Below are positions 35,022 to 46,417 of a stretch of 64,000 bases of DNA, piece by piece. Within the stretch, counting starts at the first letter, position 1, and each line of letters begins with the position of its first letter. This DNA is from Gentiana macrophylla (taxonomy: Eukaryota > Streptophyta > Magnoliopsida > Gentianales > Gentianaceae), in contig JAOBSW010001197.1 of the NCBI GenBank assembly GCA_026214975.1, forward strand, positions 1 to 64,000, written 5' to 3'. The notes under the pieces are model-generated. The model searched no databases. It was given only the letters and a program-made list of their open reading frames with translations, and was not told the origin of the DNA. Both the position numbers and the translations under genes were made by a program.

Positions 35022-35642
35022 TCGTTCATCTCATTCTCTCGGGTGTTTCATGGTTTTGTACACATTAATCTTGACACTATCTTGACCAACTCTTAAAAAT
35101 ATATCCCCTCTTAACGTCTATCAAGGTCTCCCCAGTATTTAGGAAAGGCCGACCTAACAAAAGAGGTGTCTTAGAATCAGAGTCCATATCAAGAACCACG
35201 AAATCAACCGGAAACACAAATTTATCAACTTGAACCAACACATCCTCGGCTACCCCTAGCGGTGTCCTAACTGACCTATCCGCCATTTGCAAAGTCATGC
35301 CCGTTGGTTCTAATCTCCCTAGGCCCAACTTATCATAAATCGACTTTGGCATCAAACTAACCGATGCCCCAAATCGCAAAGCACATTTTTGAAAACAGTC
35401 TCTCCTATGGTTATCGGGATAGTAAAAGCGCTTCTATCTTGAATTTTGGGAGGGATTTTATTCTCAAAAATGGCGGAACATTCATAACTCAACTGGACAA
35501 TCTGTTGCATTTTCTCTTTACTTGAAAGCATATTCTTTAAAAACTTGAAATACGATGGGATGTTAGCAATGATATCCAACATTGGCATGGTCACTTCAAA
35601 TTTTCTCAACATTTCTAAAAATTTGGCTTGACTTTGGGTCAA
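35022..35642 (-). pseudogene. Protease region of element B
   Basis: Two minus-strand frames overlap at the active site: one (35642-35352) ends ...NVLCDLG, the other (35379-35077) resumes GASVSLMPKSIYDKLG. A single-base shift therefore splits the active-site D-L-G-A motif (about 35370). The remainder is intact: LQMADRSVRTPLGVAEDVLV, VLDMDSDSKTPLLLGRPFL. The upstream frame (MLRKFEVTMPMLDIIANIPS) is the usual gag-protease linker of Athila. Confidence 0.85.
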
Positions 35643-38309
35643 GACCTCCTTTTAGTTGTTTTGGGAGGAAATGGTAAAGTGGTCACGTCAAAACCCGGGG
35701 AGGAGGGGAATTTTACCTTTACTACCTTTAGGCACGAGTGGTGGCGATGGCTCTTCTTCCTTCACATCAATGATTATCGTATCCGACTTTGGCCTCGCCG
35801 CTTCTTCCCACTTTCGCTTGTATTCTTCCACTTCCCTTTCCAACCTCGAGATTCTCTCTTTTCAGCCCTTTTCTCAACATCCTCATCAAAACCTTCTTGC
35901 TCACCCAACGGCCCTTTGTAATCACAAAATTTCTCTTCTCGGAGTTTGGCACCATCTTCTCAAGTTCTCGACCTTGTTGACCCGTCTCTTTACCACTCCG
36001 GGTGACTACCGCACAAACATCTTTAGATTCCTTGGGGTTCCTCTCCGTGTTACTAGGTAGCCCCGTACTCAAAGGCGGTTGAGATTTATTCTCGGTCAAC
36101 TGGCCCATCTGAATCTCCAAATTCCGTATAGCCGCTCTCTGTTCAATCACAAGCTTATTCAACTGATCAAGGCCTTCTTCCGAAGACTTCCTTTGACTTC
36201 CCGGACTACCCCCTTGTTGATTATTGGAGCTGTTTTGCTTATGGGCATTCGGATGTTGGTAAGTCTCGGAATTTTGATTTCCAGCTTGTTGAGTATTTTG
36301 TTGGTTGCTGCCTTGTTGCCCTTGCTCTCGACTCCCATTATCTCTATTCTGATTATTGCCCCATTGGCCTTGTCGATTCTGACCCCAACTCTGATTACTT
36401 GAATTTTGATTTTGGCTTTCATAACCTTGGTTGTTGGAGTTTTGATGTTGTCGACCCCAACTACCTTGATTATTCTCTCTCCAACCACCTTGGAAATTCT
36501 GAGGGTTCCCTTGCTCTCTATTCTGATTCCAACCTCGGTTGCCTTGGCCTTGATTATTTTGGTTCCACCCTCGGTTGCCTCGGTCCCAATTCCCTTGGCC
36601 ACCTTGATTTCCTTGGTTCCAATTTTGGCCTTGCTGGTTGTTGTTCCATGAATTCCCAAAATTCTGGTTCCTCCCATTATTCCCAGAATTGTTGTGATTC
36701 CAGCTTCCTTGGTTGTTGTTGCCTTGATTCCAATTCCCTCCAGAATTATTTCCAATGTAATTCACATCATTCGGTTGCATCTCTTCTTCCATGCCAAGTC
36801 CCATTGATGATTCAAAATCTTGATAGTATGGTGGAACTTGCAAGTTTGGATTATTACCCCATTGATTGTTTGGATTCACTGGCCCACCAAAACTCTGCTG
36901 TTGCCCAAACTGAGGGTTCTTCCCGGGACTTTGTTGACTACTACCACTCGAGCTTCCCACTCCCAATCGGTTGAGTGCGGATACCAACTTTTCCACCACT
37001 GCGACTGGTTGTGGCTGAGACACACTTGCTATAGGTTGTTGAGGAATCGGCCGTGGTGTCTGTCGAGGTAACTGTTGAGGGTACGCCGACCTACTCGGAT
37101 TCAAACAAAACTGAGCCGAATGATTACCTCCATATAACTGACAAACCTGTAGTGCATCTTCCATTTTCTTCACCTTGGTTTGCAGTGCCAACAACTCATT
37201 GTGTGCAATTTATCTCTTTGTCCAATCTGTTCTTCAAGTGCCTTGACAGTTTGTTGAGACTCATTTGGGTTGTCTCGTCCTCGAACTTGAGACCCATTCA
37301 TCATCCCTTTCAATTGCATCATTAATATGTTGCATAGCCAACTCGGGATCAATCCTTGTCAAACCCTTTCCACTTGCCGCATCCAAAAGATTTCTATCCG
37401 ATTTATCCAAGAATCGATAGATTTTTATGACTTGTTCAACCGTACTCAAATTGTGGGGAGGGCACTTTTTCATCAAAGCTCTGAACCTCTCAACTGTCTC
37501 TTTCATAGTCTCTCCTTTTCTCCCACTAAAGTTGTGAATTTCACTCTTCAAATCTTCAATCTTTGCCGGAGGAAAATACTTTTTTAGAAAAACATCGGCC
37601 ACCTCCGCCCAAGTAGATAGGGAGCCATTTGGTAAGGTGTTAAACCATGTTTTTGCAGCCCCTCTCAAAGCAAACTGAAACATCATCAACTTGAGTGCCT
37701 CCTCGGTCACTCCATTATACTTTAATGTCGAGATTATTTGTAGGTAATTGTCCAAAAACTCATTAGGATCCTCATTCCTTTGCCCATAGAAAGCGCATTC
37801 TCACCGATAAGATTTATAACATTTTGCTTTGGTTCCATGTTGTTAGCATGGACAAATGGGAATTTCGATTGGGTTGTGGCGATCCCTTGGTATGGAGTAA
37901 CCACATAATCTCTCGCTGAAACAAACCCTTGATTGGCAGGTGGGTCATTCTGTTGCTGTTGATTCGCGTTATTCTGATTAGCTTGAAGAAACTAATTATG
38001 TGCCGCTAATTGTTGAACTAACTGAAGTAACTGCTGATTGTCCTGACCCAGTGCTTGTTGTTGAAGTTGTACATTCCCTTCCAAAGCGGGATCGAACAAA
38101 TTCCTCCCATCTGTCCTTGCAACCAAAGGAGGATTTCTTTCACGTGGAGGAGGGGTGTTTAGATGACCCAATCCTCCAACTTGAGATGTATCATCACCAT
38201 TCAACCTATCTCTTCCGCTGGTCGTCATACTTTCTTCCTCTGAAGAAGAATCCGAAGCTTCTTGTCCGTCCACGGTGTCTGAAGCCGAGGCAGACGATCT
38301 TTTCCTCAA
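35643..38309 (-). pseudogene. gag: gag of element B with a long Asn/Gln/Gly/Trp-rich domain
   Basis: Starts at 38309 (MRKRSSASASDTVDGQEASD). The Retrotrans_gag core is in the frame 37755-37261 (LRGAAKTWFNTLPNGSLSTW, VFLKKYFPPAKIEDL), and the rest in 37194-35767. A zinc knuckle at about 37150 reads CQLYGGNHSAQFC: the second Cys is replaced by Tyr. Next comes a low-complexity region of about 215 residues (roughly 36780-36160) built on WNQGN/NQNNQG-type motifs. It ends with AVVTRSGKE, a usual mark of Athila gag ends. Two frameshifts (near 37990 and 37230). Confidence 0.88.
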
Positions 38310-38468
38310 TTGGCTTGCGTGCCTATCAATCTCCGGGTAAAAGGCTGCAGAGGAGTCCCGAACTCCGGGTCATACATCGCAAGTCAAATCAAACAACAAG
38401 AAAACAATAAAGAAACGACCTAAGCCCAAGCTTTCGGTCAACTTTTGTGATATCAAAGCGTTACCAAT

Positions 38469-38485
38469 CCCCGGCAACGGCGCCA
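38469..38485 (-). other. Primer-binding site of element B (tRNA-Asp)
   Basis: Plus strand CCCCGGCAACGGCGCCA equals the 3' end of plant tRNA-Asp including CCA, so the element strand carries its 17-base complement. It lies three bases from the LTR. Confidence 0.88.
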
Positions 38486-38488
38486 ACT

Positions 38489-40070
38489 TGATAAGCGGAT
38501 TTTCTACGGTCCGGTCGATCAAGTAAAAACTCGAAACCTTAGCAAAATCTACTTTCTAACCGGCAGTGGACCGGGTCGATTGTAGGATAGTGCTTGAGGA
38601 GTCCGAGGTCGAACCCACAGAGATTGGCTTTTGAGTACCACAGTTGACTTAACACTCAGTTCAGGTCAAACATATAGGTGTGAAGTTATACTATTGCGTA
38701 AAAGAGAGATTACACTACTCAAAATTCTAAACAATTAAAAGAGGTATGGCCGAACTACGATCCAACGGATTACTTGACCCTCAGAAAGATTACCCCGGGA
38801 GTGTGCCTTACTCTACCTTGCCATCTAACGATAACTCATAGGACAAACCCCGTATTGGAACTGGACTTGATAACTAGGGCGTCAATCTAGTACACGGGTA
38901 GGTGTCAAACTACCTTTCAAGTCCAAAATCTCTACGGTCTCGAAACCCCGTTCCCACACGTCGCCGCAACATACATTTATAAGCTAAGTGTGTGCAATGG
39001 TGAACTAGGTGATCAATCTAGCTCAAAAACGATTCAAACAAGTTTCGAGATGCGGATTATCAATTAGAACGTATAAATTACGCGCTACACTACCTCCCGG
39101 TTCATTTCTCTAATGGTGTTTCACCCGCATTCACATAGTTCAACCATACGGAGATTTAGCTACTCATAATCGAAGCTAAACAATAAAAACGGAAGAAGAA
39201 CATCACAACAACAATAAAATAACAAAAGAACATACTTACTTTACTCAACTTGAAGGAGGTGCCAAATGTGCTTACAAAAGATCGAATCTTGACAATCGAA
39301 ATGTTAGAGATCGAAGATTTAAGTTGTACAATCAAAGAGAGGATCGAAAGATGATTCTAATGATATATAGCACTAATTCTAACTCCTAAGGATGAAGAAA
39401 ATCGCCCCAAATCGCCTAAAAACCTACTCCCTGTTTTACGCTGCATGGCCGTGAGAAAATGAGTCGCTTTATATAGATCGGGCGTATGGACGCCCGCCCA
39501 GCCTTCTGGGCGCCCGTCCGAGTGGGTTGTTCTTGAGTGGACGGGCGTTTGCTTACTTGGACGCCCGTCCGCCTTTATTTGAGCTTTTTGGGTGGTGAGC
39601 TTCACCAAACGCCCGTCTAGTGGTCCCCCGCCCACTGAAAATCCTCTATCTCGATAGACTTGGGACGCCCGTCAGATTTCTGGGCGCCCGTCCCACAAAT
39701 CTGGACGCCCGTCCATGGATGCAAACGCCCGTCCGGGCCTGTGACTTCACTTTTTCCTTCGTTTTCACTCTTTTCTTGCCCCGGACACGTCCAACCTCAA
39801 TAATTTCGTCTTCGGGCTCTCGAGACACCCTAGTCCCGCATCCATATGAAAACAACAAGCAAACGCGTAACCCCGCAACTTCGGGTGCTCGGGAAAGCAG
39901 TATAAAATGCTAAAATAAGGCGAGTTTACGGAAAACCGACAGTCACTCGCCGTGCAATAAAACCTCATTTCATACTCAAAATAGGGTCTAAACTCACCCG
40001 AGACATGCCAGAAATGTGATAATCATGGGCTAAACTGTACAGAAATGTACTGTAAAGTTGGTTCCCATCA
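38489..40070 (-). repeat. 5' LTR of element B
   Basis: 1582 bp, TG...CA ends, sister of 12528-14109. The right border lies against Tat integrase coding sequence (40071 onward). Confidence 0.93.
39469..39745 (-). promoter_or_regulatory. TATA box and dyad array of the B 5' LTR
   Basis: TATA (plus CTTTATATAG, 39467-39476) lies downstream, in element direction, of about nine copies of GGACGCCCGTCC or close variants between 39488 and 39740. One copy (39539-39550, GGACGGGCGTTT) is reversed. Neighbouring copies fall into groups with centres 20-22 bp apart (for example 39493.5/about 39514; 39544.5/39564.5). The other LTR has the same array at 13524-13765, with a pair at exactly 21 bp (13529.5/13550.5). 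Confidence 0.65.
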
Positions 40071-40800
40071 GTAGCCAATGGCTCAGATTCAACCCACTTG
40101 GTAAAATAGTCCACTGCGACGATCAAGAATCTGACATTGCCTGGGGCTCTTTGGGAGTGGCCTCAATAGATCAACCCCTCACTGGTCAATAGGCCTAGGA
40201 GATGATGTGGGAACCATGTCCTGGGATGGCGTATGTGACATATTATCGTGCACTTGGCACGATTTGCATATTTCCACCAATTCTTTTGCGTCTTCCAACA
40301 TTGTTGGCCAATAGTAGCCAAACATCCTACACTTTCTTGCCAATGTCCGAGCTCCAGGTGGTTTCCACAGATTCTCAAGTGTATCACCCTGAGAAGGTAA
40401 TCTCCCTTTTCGCTTGTTACACACCTGAGCCATGGTGCGATATACGATCTGCGATAGAGCACCTCTTCAAACATCGAGTATCTAGTCGCTAAGAGCTTTA
40501 TCTTTCTAGCCTGAATCTTGTCTTGAGGCAAAATGTTATCTTTAAGATAAGATACAATAGGGTCCATCCACGTACTGGCTTGCCTGATCGGTTGAACAGT
40601 CTGCTGCTCATAACTTCTCTCCTTCACGAGTTCCACTAGTACTTTCTTCTTTGACATAAAGTTTGAGGCCAATTTGGACAAGGCATCGGCTCTTCTGTTC
40701 TCAGCTCGTAGGATTTGGCCGACCTGGACCTGTCGAAAATTTTCAAGCAGATTTTTAGCTGTTGTTAAGTACCACTTCATAGGCTCCTCTTTAGCCTCGT
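40071..40800 (-). pseudogene. Tat second RNase H end and integrase N-terminus, cut by element B
   Basis: The frame 40780-40163 begins KWYLTTAKNLLENF, then VGQILRAENRRADALSKLAS, the end of the second (archaeal-type) RNase H that marks the Tat lineage. The integrase zinc region follows (GDTLENLWKPPGARTLARK, then MLEDAKELVEICKSCQVHDN), continued by DMVPTSSPRPIDQ and, with a shift, the start of the catalytic core (RFLIVAVDYFTKWVESEPLA). Coding text stops at 40071, where element B is inserted. The rest of integrase is not found on B's left side and appears deleted. Confidence 0.85.
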
Positions 40801-42213
40801 ATTCCCGATTTACATGATTTACAACGAGTTGTGAGTCGTTGTATACTTACAGATCATCCGCCCCAAGTTTGCTTGCTAACTTACGCCCTGTTATCAAGGC
40901 TTCATACTCAGCTTCATTGTTAATAGCCTTAAAATCAAATTTAGTGAGTAGGGAAACTCTTCCCCTTTCGGACTAACGAGTTAGAGACCTTCTCCTGCTC
41001 CATCTTTGCTACACGCACCATCGACATACAAATTCCATTTCTCTTCCTCCTGTTTTGGCTGATCATCCCCTAGATGAACAACTATCCTTTCAGCCAAGAA
41101 GTCTGCTAGGGCCTGTGCTTTGATGGCAGTTCGAGGACGGAAATCAATGTCACATTCTGGCAGTTTTTGACGACCCACTTTGCCAACCTGCCTGAGGTCT
41201 CTGGTCGTCCCAAGATTTTTCGTAGCGGCTGATCTGTCATCACGGTAATCGGGTGTGCTTGGAAGTAAGGCCTCAACTTTCTTAAGGCGTGCATCAATGC
41301 CAATACTAACTTTTCCGCATTCGAATACCGGATTTTTGGTCCATGGAGTGCCTTGCTGACGAAGAACACCGGTACTTGCTGTCCGCCTTGTTTTGTGACT
41401 AGTACGGCGCTCAGTGCTTCTTCACATACTGCTAGGTAAACGAACAGCGGTTCTCCTACTTGATGTGTTGTTAAGGTGGGCAGTTCAGCTTGGTACATTT
41501 TCAGTTCGTCGAAGGCCTTTTGACAATGATCATCCCACTGAAAAGGACTAGCTCTTCTCAAGATTTTGAAAAAAGGCAAGGCACGCTGTGCCGATCTTGA
41601 CAAAAATCTGTTCAAAACCGTTATTCGTCCCGTTAAGCGTTGCACTTCTTTGATGTTTTTTGGCGGGGACATAGTCTTTAAAGTGTCAATTTTGTTTGGA
41701 TTTGCTCGAATTCCGTCTCTGGATATCATGTATCCTAGGAACTTCCCTGATTTGAACCCAAATATACATTTCTTTGGATTGAGTTTCATTTGCTTCCTCC
41801 TTAGAACTCCAAAATACTTCTCTAATATCTTTCAGGTATTGATCAAGAGACCTGCTCTTGATCAGGAGATCATCCACGTACACCTACATATATCTTCCGA
41901 TTTGATCGGCAAAAATCGCGTTAACAGCCCTTTGATAGGTCGCCCCTGTATTCTTCAGACCAAAGGGCATAATGACGTAGCAGTACGTCCTAAACTCTGT
42001 TACAAAAGCGGTCTTCTCTGCATCTTCCGGATCCATCATGATCTGGTGATAACCCCTGTACGCATCCAAAAAGGCGAACACTTCATACCCTACCGTTGAG
42101 TCTACCAGCCGATCAATCTTGGGCAGAGCATAACAATCCTTCAGACATGCCTTATTGAGATCCGTGAAATCTACACACATCCTTCAGCTCCCATCTGGTT
42201 TCTTGACCAGTAC
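40801..42213 (-). pseudogene. pol: Tat reverse transcriptase (main part) and first RNase H
   Basis: Frame 42180-41884 gives CVDFTDLNKACLKDCYALPK and AFLDAYRGYHQIMMDPEDAEK. Frame 41883-41686 carries the catalytic YVDDLLIKS. Frame 41789-41106 gives MKLNPKKCIFGFKSGKFLGY, RLTGRITVLNRFLSRSA, then RNase H text (IRYSNAEKLVLALMHALRKL, RPYFQAHPITVMTDQPLRKI). From 41178 leftward the linker to the second RNase H (ADFLAERIV, WNLYVDGACS) is visible. Typical Tat wording throughout. Frame breaks occur at 41880, 41790 and 41110. The upstream part continues at 52375 beyond the copia insertion. Confidence 0.88.
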
Positions 42214-42218
42214 AGGGT

Positions 42219-43630
42219 TGTTGGTCCCAGAGAAGGGTAAAACTATAGTCAGAAGGGGGGTGGGGGTGAATGAATATAGTGGAATTTCAAAAAAATTTCT
42301 TGTAATTAAAAGCTTTTGGGCAGCGGATAAGTCCCTTTTTACTAAGTTATTTCAAGGTAGTTTAAGCAATGAATAATATGTGATATAGTGTAAGCAATTA
42401 AATGAATGTTGTAAGGTAAATTGCAGAAAGTAAATTGACACAAGGCTTATAGTGGTTCAGGGTGGTGTAATCCCTTAATCCACTATTCTCCTGTGATGAT
42501 TGGAGGAATTCACTATTGTTTTCACAGATACAATAGTACGATTGTCCTTGACTTCCCAAGCTTCACAATCTACAAGACTATCACTCCTTGCAAATGCAGC
42601 TTGCTTGGTGACTCGGTCTCTTTCAACGCCTCCTTGGGATCAAATCCTTCAAAGCTGACTATCACAAACACAACTTCCTCTCAGATGGCTCTGATTCAGT
42701 TGCTTGATTTATGTGAATTGAATTCACCAACTTTTTGATCAATCTCAATGCTTGATGTTTGATTTGTAGCTCTTAGATTTGAGTTGATCACTGGATATTT
42801 CCTTTTTGCACAGATAGAAGATTTTTCACTTTGATAGAGTTTCTGCTCAGATTTATGATCGTTCTCTCTTCTTTGTTTTTCTGTCAGTGCCTTTTATTTA
42901 TAGCCTTGATAATTCTTGATTTGAATTTCCGTCCGTTGGCTGTATTAATGAGGGAAATAATCCTTGATTTTATTCTTGATTCCCCCTTAATTATATTCTC
43001 CTTGATTTTAGTGATCAGATTTTTCTTCAAACGTTTACCAGAAAATCCGTCCTTGATTGATCCTCTATTAATTGCGCATTTTGATCTTCTGTATCTTCTT
43101 CATATTTCAAAAATCTGATCGAGTAAGGTTTACTCAGCCGTTCTCTGAACGGTCAAGTGATCCATCTGACCTTGCCGTTTAGATCTTCCTTCACTGTTTT
43201 GTCTTCACTCAGCCGAAAGACAGTTTACTCTGCCGATTCACTGTTTCCTTCATTACTTAAGTTTAAGGAGAATCTTTGTACTTCACTGATTCTTGATTGG
43301 GGTGAGATCAGTGTACACCATATTTAAACATTAAGTTTCATCACTTGAAACATAACTTAGACTTATCCAAGGTCATCACAGACTTCCTTGGTTATAAGTC
43401 AGACCATATGTCTTCATTGCTTCTCTGTTGATACTTGGCTGGCTTCACTCTGCCGAACATCTGTTTTTACTTTGCCGTCCTACCAACTAGTACAATACTT
43501 GTCTGACTCAACTTATACGACATGTCGGACTCACAAATCTGAGACTTATGAGAGAATTTCCAACTTATTTCAGGCTTGCTATAATATATTGGTATGGCTA
43601 TCATCAAAACATAATAAAATGTTCCTAACA
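42219..43630 (-). repeat. 3' LTR of copia element C
   Basis: 1412 bp, near-identical to 50966-52369. The plus-strand left end is TGTTGGTCCCAGAG and the right end TTCCTAACA. The minus-strand promoter has TTATAAATAA-type sequence near 42895-42905. Confidence 0.93.
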
Positions 43631-43648
43631 ATTTCCCTCTTTTTGATG
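43631..43648 (-). other. Polypurine tract of copia element C
   Basis: Minus strand AAAAAGAGGGAAAT ends directly at the LTR start. Confidence 0.75.
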
Positions 43649-43832
43649 ATGCCAAAACCCTCATAAGCCTGAACATAAGTGTAACAAAATTTTTCATAAT
43701 GATAAGCAGAATAGAACTCAATAATTTTATTCATCCATTCAAGGGCAATAAGATATTGCATGCTGTTTGTTCAAAAACAAAAGGCCAATAGAAATAATTC
43801 AATGATAATTCAATTTGCATAAGGCATAAAGT

Positions 43833-45773
43833 CTACTTCTTCATTTTTTCAAACCTGATGCCTTTGCCTTTGATGCCTTTGCCCTTATCTGTTGGGCTTT
43901 CCTTCTTTCCACTAGAGCTTTCAGTTTCAGGCTTTGAGCTTCCTTCCCCCTTTTTGGTATCACCAAACCGTTCTTCAAGAATCCTGATTGCATCGTCAGA
44001 TTTAGGGCGAGGACCATATCTTTTCTCCAGTATTTTGTTGGTTGCCTCACCAACTTTGAGTAGGAGGTTGAGTTGCTTGCCTGAGTGCTCCATGACCTCA
44101 TCCAGATGCTGAATTTGATGAGTGTGAGCATATAGAGTGTCCACCAAGGGTTTGAGATTGTTGTCAATCTTTTCAGCATGAAATTCAAGATTGGTGATTG
44201 AGGGAGGTTGCTTCACTTCTTAAAGCAGTTTTCAGATTCTGCCTGCAGTGGTATTGCTTTTCCATGTCCACAATCAGGGGTTGAATATCCAGATTGAAGA
44301 CTCTTTTTGGATCAACTTCCTCTGGTGCCACTTCAACATCCTCATCATTTTGATCTTTCTCCTCCACCATTTTCGCCTCTTTTTCTTCCTCCTGCTCTTC
44401 GTCCTTTGCACTCTCTACGTTTTCTTCTCTTTCTTCCTTTCTTCTTTATCTTCCTTTTCTTCTTTTTCTTCCTCATTGGACTTGGGGTCAGTAAGGGGTT
44501 GCTGGGGCTTCCTCTGCCGTTGTCCCCCCTTGGTCAATAGTGGGGGAGTTGACAAGTTCAGCTAAGTGAGCTTTATCAGCTGGCTCACTTGGCTGTTCGT
44601 CAACTTTGCCGATGCTCTTGAAAAGCACTTCTTGAAGTGTCAGCTCATCATCATAGATCTCCATGTTTTCTGGATTAGCTTCAAAATGGCTGCCTTCTGC
44701 GTGTTCATCCTCTGTCTCAGCTTCTTCCTTATCCATCTCCTCTTCTTCAGATGAAGTGTGAGCATATCCTTCCTCACCTTCTTCCAAGTAGGTGATGTCC
44801 TCTTGTTGTTTTTCTTCTTCTATTGCTGTATCATCACTGATTGTCATAGGTTCATTCACGTTCTTTGGTACCGATCCACATGGGTGTTTTCTTGTGCCTT
44901 CTGGGATGCGGTTCTTCGTCCCACTCGATCCTTTGCTTTGAGGTTGTTTCCTTTTTCTCCCGACAGTTGGTTTGGGTTTCATAGATGCCTTGATGTAGGT
45001 AAACATTACCTTAGACTGTGTGGAGCCTGCAGATTTATGGGTTTCACTTTCAATGTGTCGAACAAATGTTGAAGGGGAACCCATATGATTTCTTTACCGT
45101 AAATCACCTTTCTTCTGCAAACCCTTGCTTGGTGCCGTAATGGACAGATCAATCTCCTTTTGAATCGGTCTTTCAACCTATTGAATACAAATGTTGCCCA
45201 GTCAAATTTAGTACCTTCATAGATGATTGCCATTAGCTTGATCCGTAACTTAGTTAAGTTTTCCATCGATCCTTTTCGATGTTTTTGGTGATGACCGGGG
45301 CAAATTCAGCAAACGAAAGTTTTAGCGCCGATCTAGGGAGATTGTATGTTTTGCTGTTTTTCTTGGGGTTCTTGACTATCTCAGCCCAGAATTTCTTGAT
45401 GTCAATCATCACAAACTTTATATTAGCCGGACCTATCATTGGTATGTGCAGGAATCTATTGAGAAGACCAGGCGTAATGACTACCTCTTTCCCAAAGATT
45501 GAACTTTTTATGCAATCGACATCAGTTTTCTTTGTGCTGGGCACAAACTTGGCATTTTTCCAAAATGCGATCAGATTTTCATAGTAAATTCCAATGATTG
45601 GGGCGGTTTAGGAAGGTCATTAACCCTAGATTTGAACAACAATCAACCAAGCGTTGAGCTTGTGCATCATTGTCACAGAAAGAGAGGTAGTGTTCAGGTT
45701 TGAAAAACGATCCAGTGATGATTGATTTTTCATAGAATTTTTCAGTAGGAGAGATTGTAGAAGATGAATCCAT
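43833..45773 (-). pseudogene. 3' ORF of copia element C (SIRE-type extra ORF, function unknown)
   Basis: Starts at 45773 (MDSSSTISPTEKFYEKSI) and runs through four frames to the stop at 43833, about 640 residues in all. The N-terminal half is globular (FKPEHYLSFCDNDAQAQRLV; FGKEVVITPGLLNRFLHIPM; LMAIIYEGTKFDWATFVFNR). The middle is basic then strongly acidic (KPKPTVGRKRKQPQSKG; EEEEMDKEEAETEDEHAEGS). The C-terminus is a predicted coiled-coil segment (NNLKPLVDTLYAHTHQIQHL) with a Lys-rich tail (DKGKGIKGKGIRFEKMKK). SIRE elements have such an ORF after pol, sometimes called envelope-like; I see no signal peptide or membrane span to support that name. Breaks lie near 45590, 45255, 45010 and 44210-44490. 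Confidence 0.6.
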
Positions 45774-46417
45774 TTCTTTGAGATTTGAGAAAAATATTTG
45801 ATTTTGCAGTAAGAAATAGGGTTTGTAACTTGCAATAGAGTGTAAAGATTTCTGAAAAATCTCTAAGTATGGTTTATATAGTGTAATTTGGGTAGTGTGA
45901 ACGTGGTTTGAATGTGGAAGGATTTTATGACATAATGGCGTGATTTTGTGTATATAAATCACGATATTCGAGTGTAATAGGGGAGTGGATTGAGGTAAGT
46001 AATGATAAATCCCAGGAATCGAGGCGTTTGTAATTCGAAAAATAATATGGTTACCTCCATGATTTTAATTTGATCTCCACGTGTGTAATCATCCACAGAT
46101 TAATCCTCCATAAATTCTTTATTCTCCACGTGTATAAAAGTTGATTTTGTTCACACTATAATTTGCCCATGACTCCAATCTTCATTTCGGTGGAGTGCCT
46201 TGGCTGGTCACTTAGCCGATGTAGTGAATTTTTCACTGAGCTGCTTTATTTTATTGTTCCTAACAATCGGTTATGTTAACTTCTCCGAGTACCGATTGCC
46301 TTACCGCTACATCTCTGTAATGGCAAAGGTTTAAGCAATTTGTTAAGTCACTTTGGTGATTACTCGATTAGCCGCTCTTTGGTACTTAGTCAATTTCAAT
46401 CATTCCCAACTCGATTC
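45774..46417 (-). other. Non-coding spacer between pol and the 3' ORF of element C
   Basis: About 640 AT-rich bases without a credible frame. It could hold a promoter or a splice acceptor for the 3' ORF; I see no decisive motif. Confidence 0.5.

Larger units (their letters stand above)
12528..40070 (-). mobile_element. Athila-like Ty3/gypsy element B, with element D nested inside
   Basis: Minus-strand element: 5' LTR 38489-40070, exact tRNA-Asp primer site, gag with Retrotrans_gag core and long Asn/Gln/Gly-rich tail, protease, RT with FMDDFTVFG, RNase H, integrase, purine tract, 3' LTR 12528-14109. Without element D it is about 11.7 kb, normal for Athila. It interrupts the Tat integrase after base 40071. 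The matching target duplication on the left is lost because the left side was deleted at 11807. Reading frames are long but broken at several places. Confidence 0.9.

Noticed and set aside
36079..36974. Several plus-strand and second minus-strand frames opposite the B gag
   Set aside because: They shadow the low-complexity Asn/Gln/Gly region of gag on the opposite strand or in another register.
44248..45072. Plus-strand frames rich in Phe/Leu/Ser across the copia 3' ORF
   Set aside because: They are antisense readings of the acidic Glu-rich coding segment (GAA/GAG reads as TTC/CTC), not membrane proteins.
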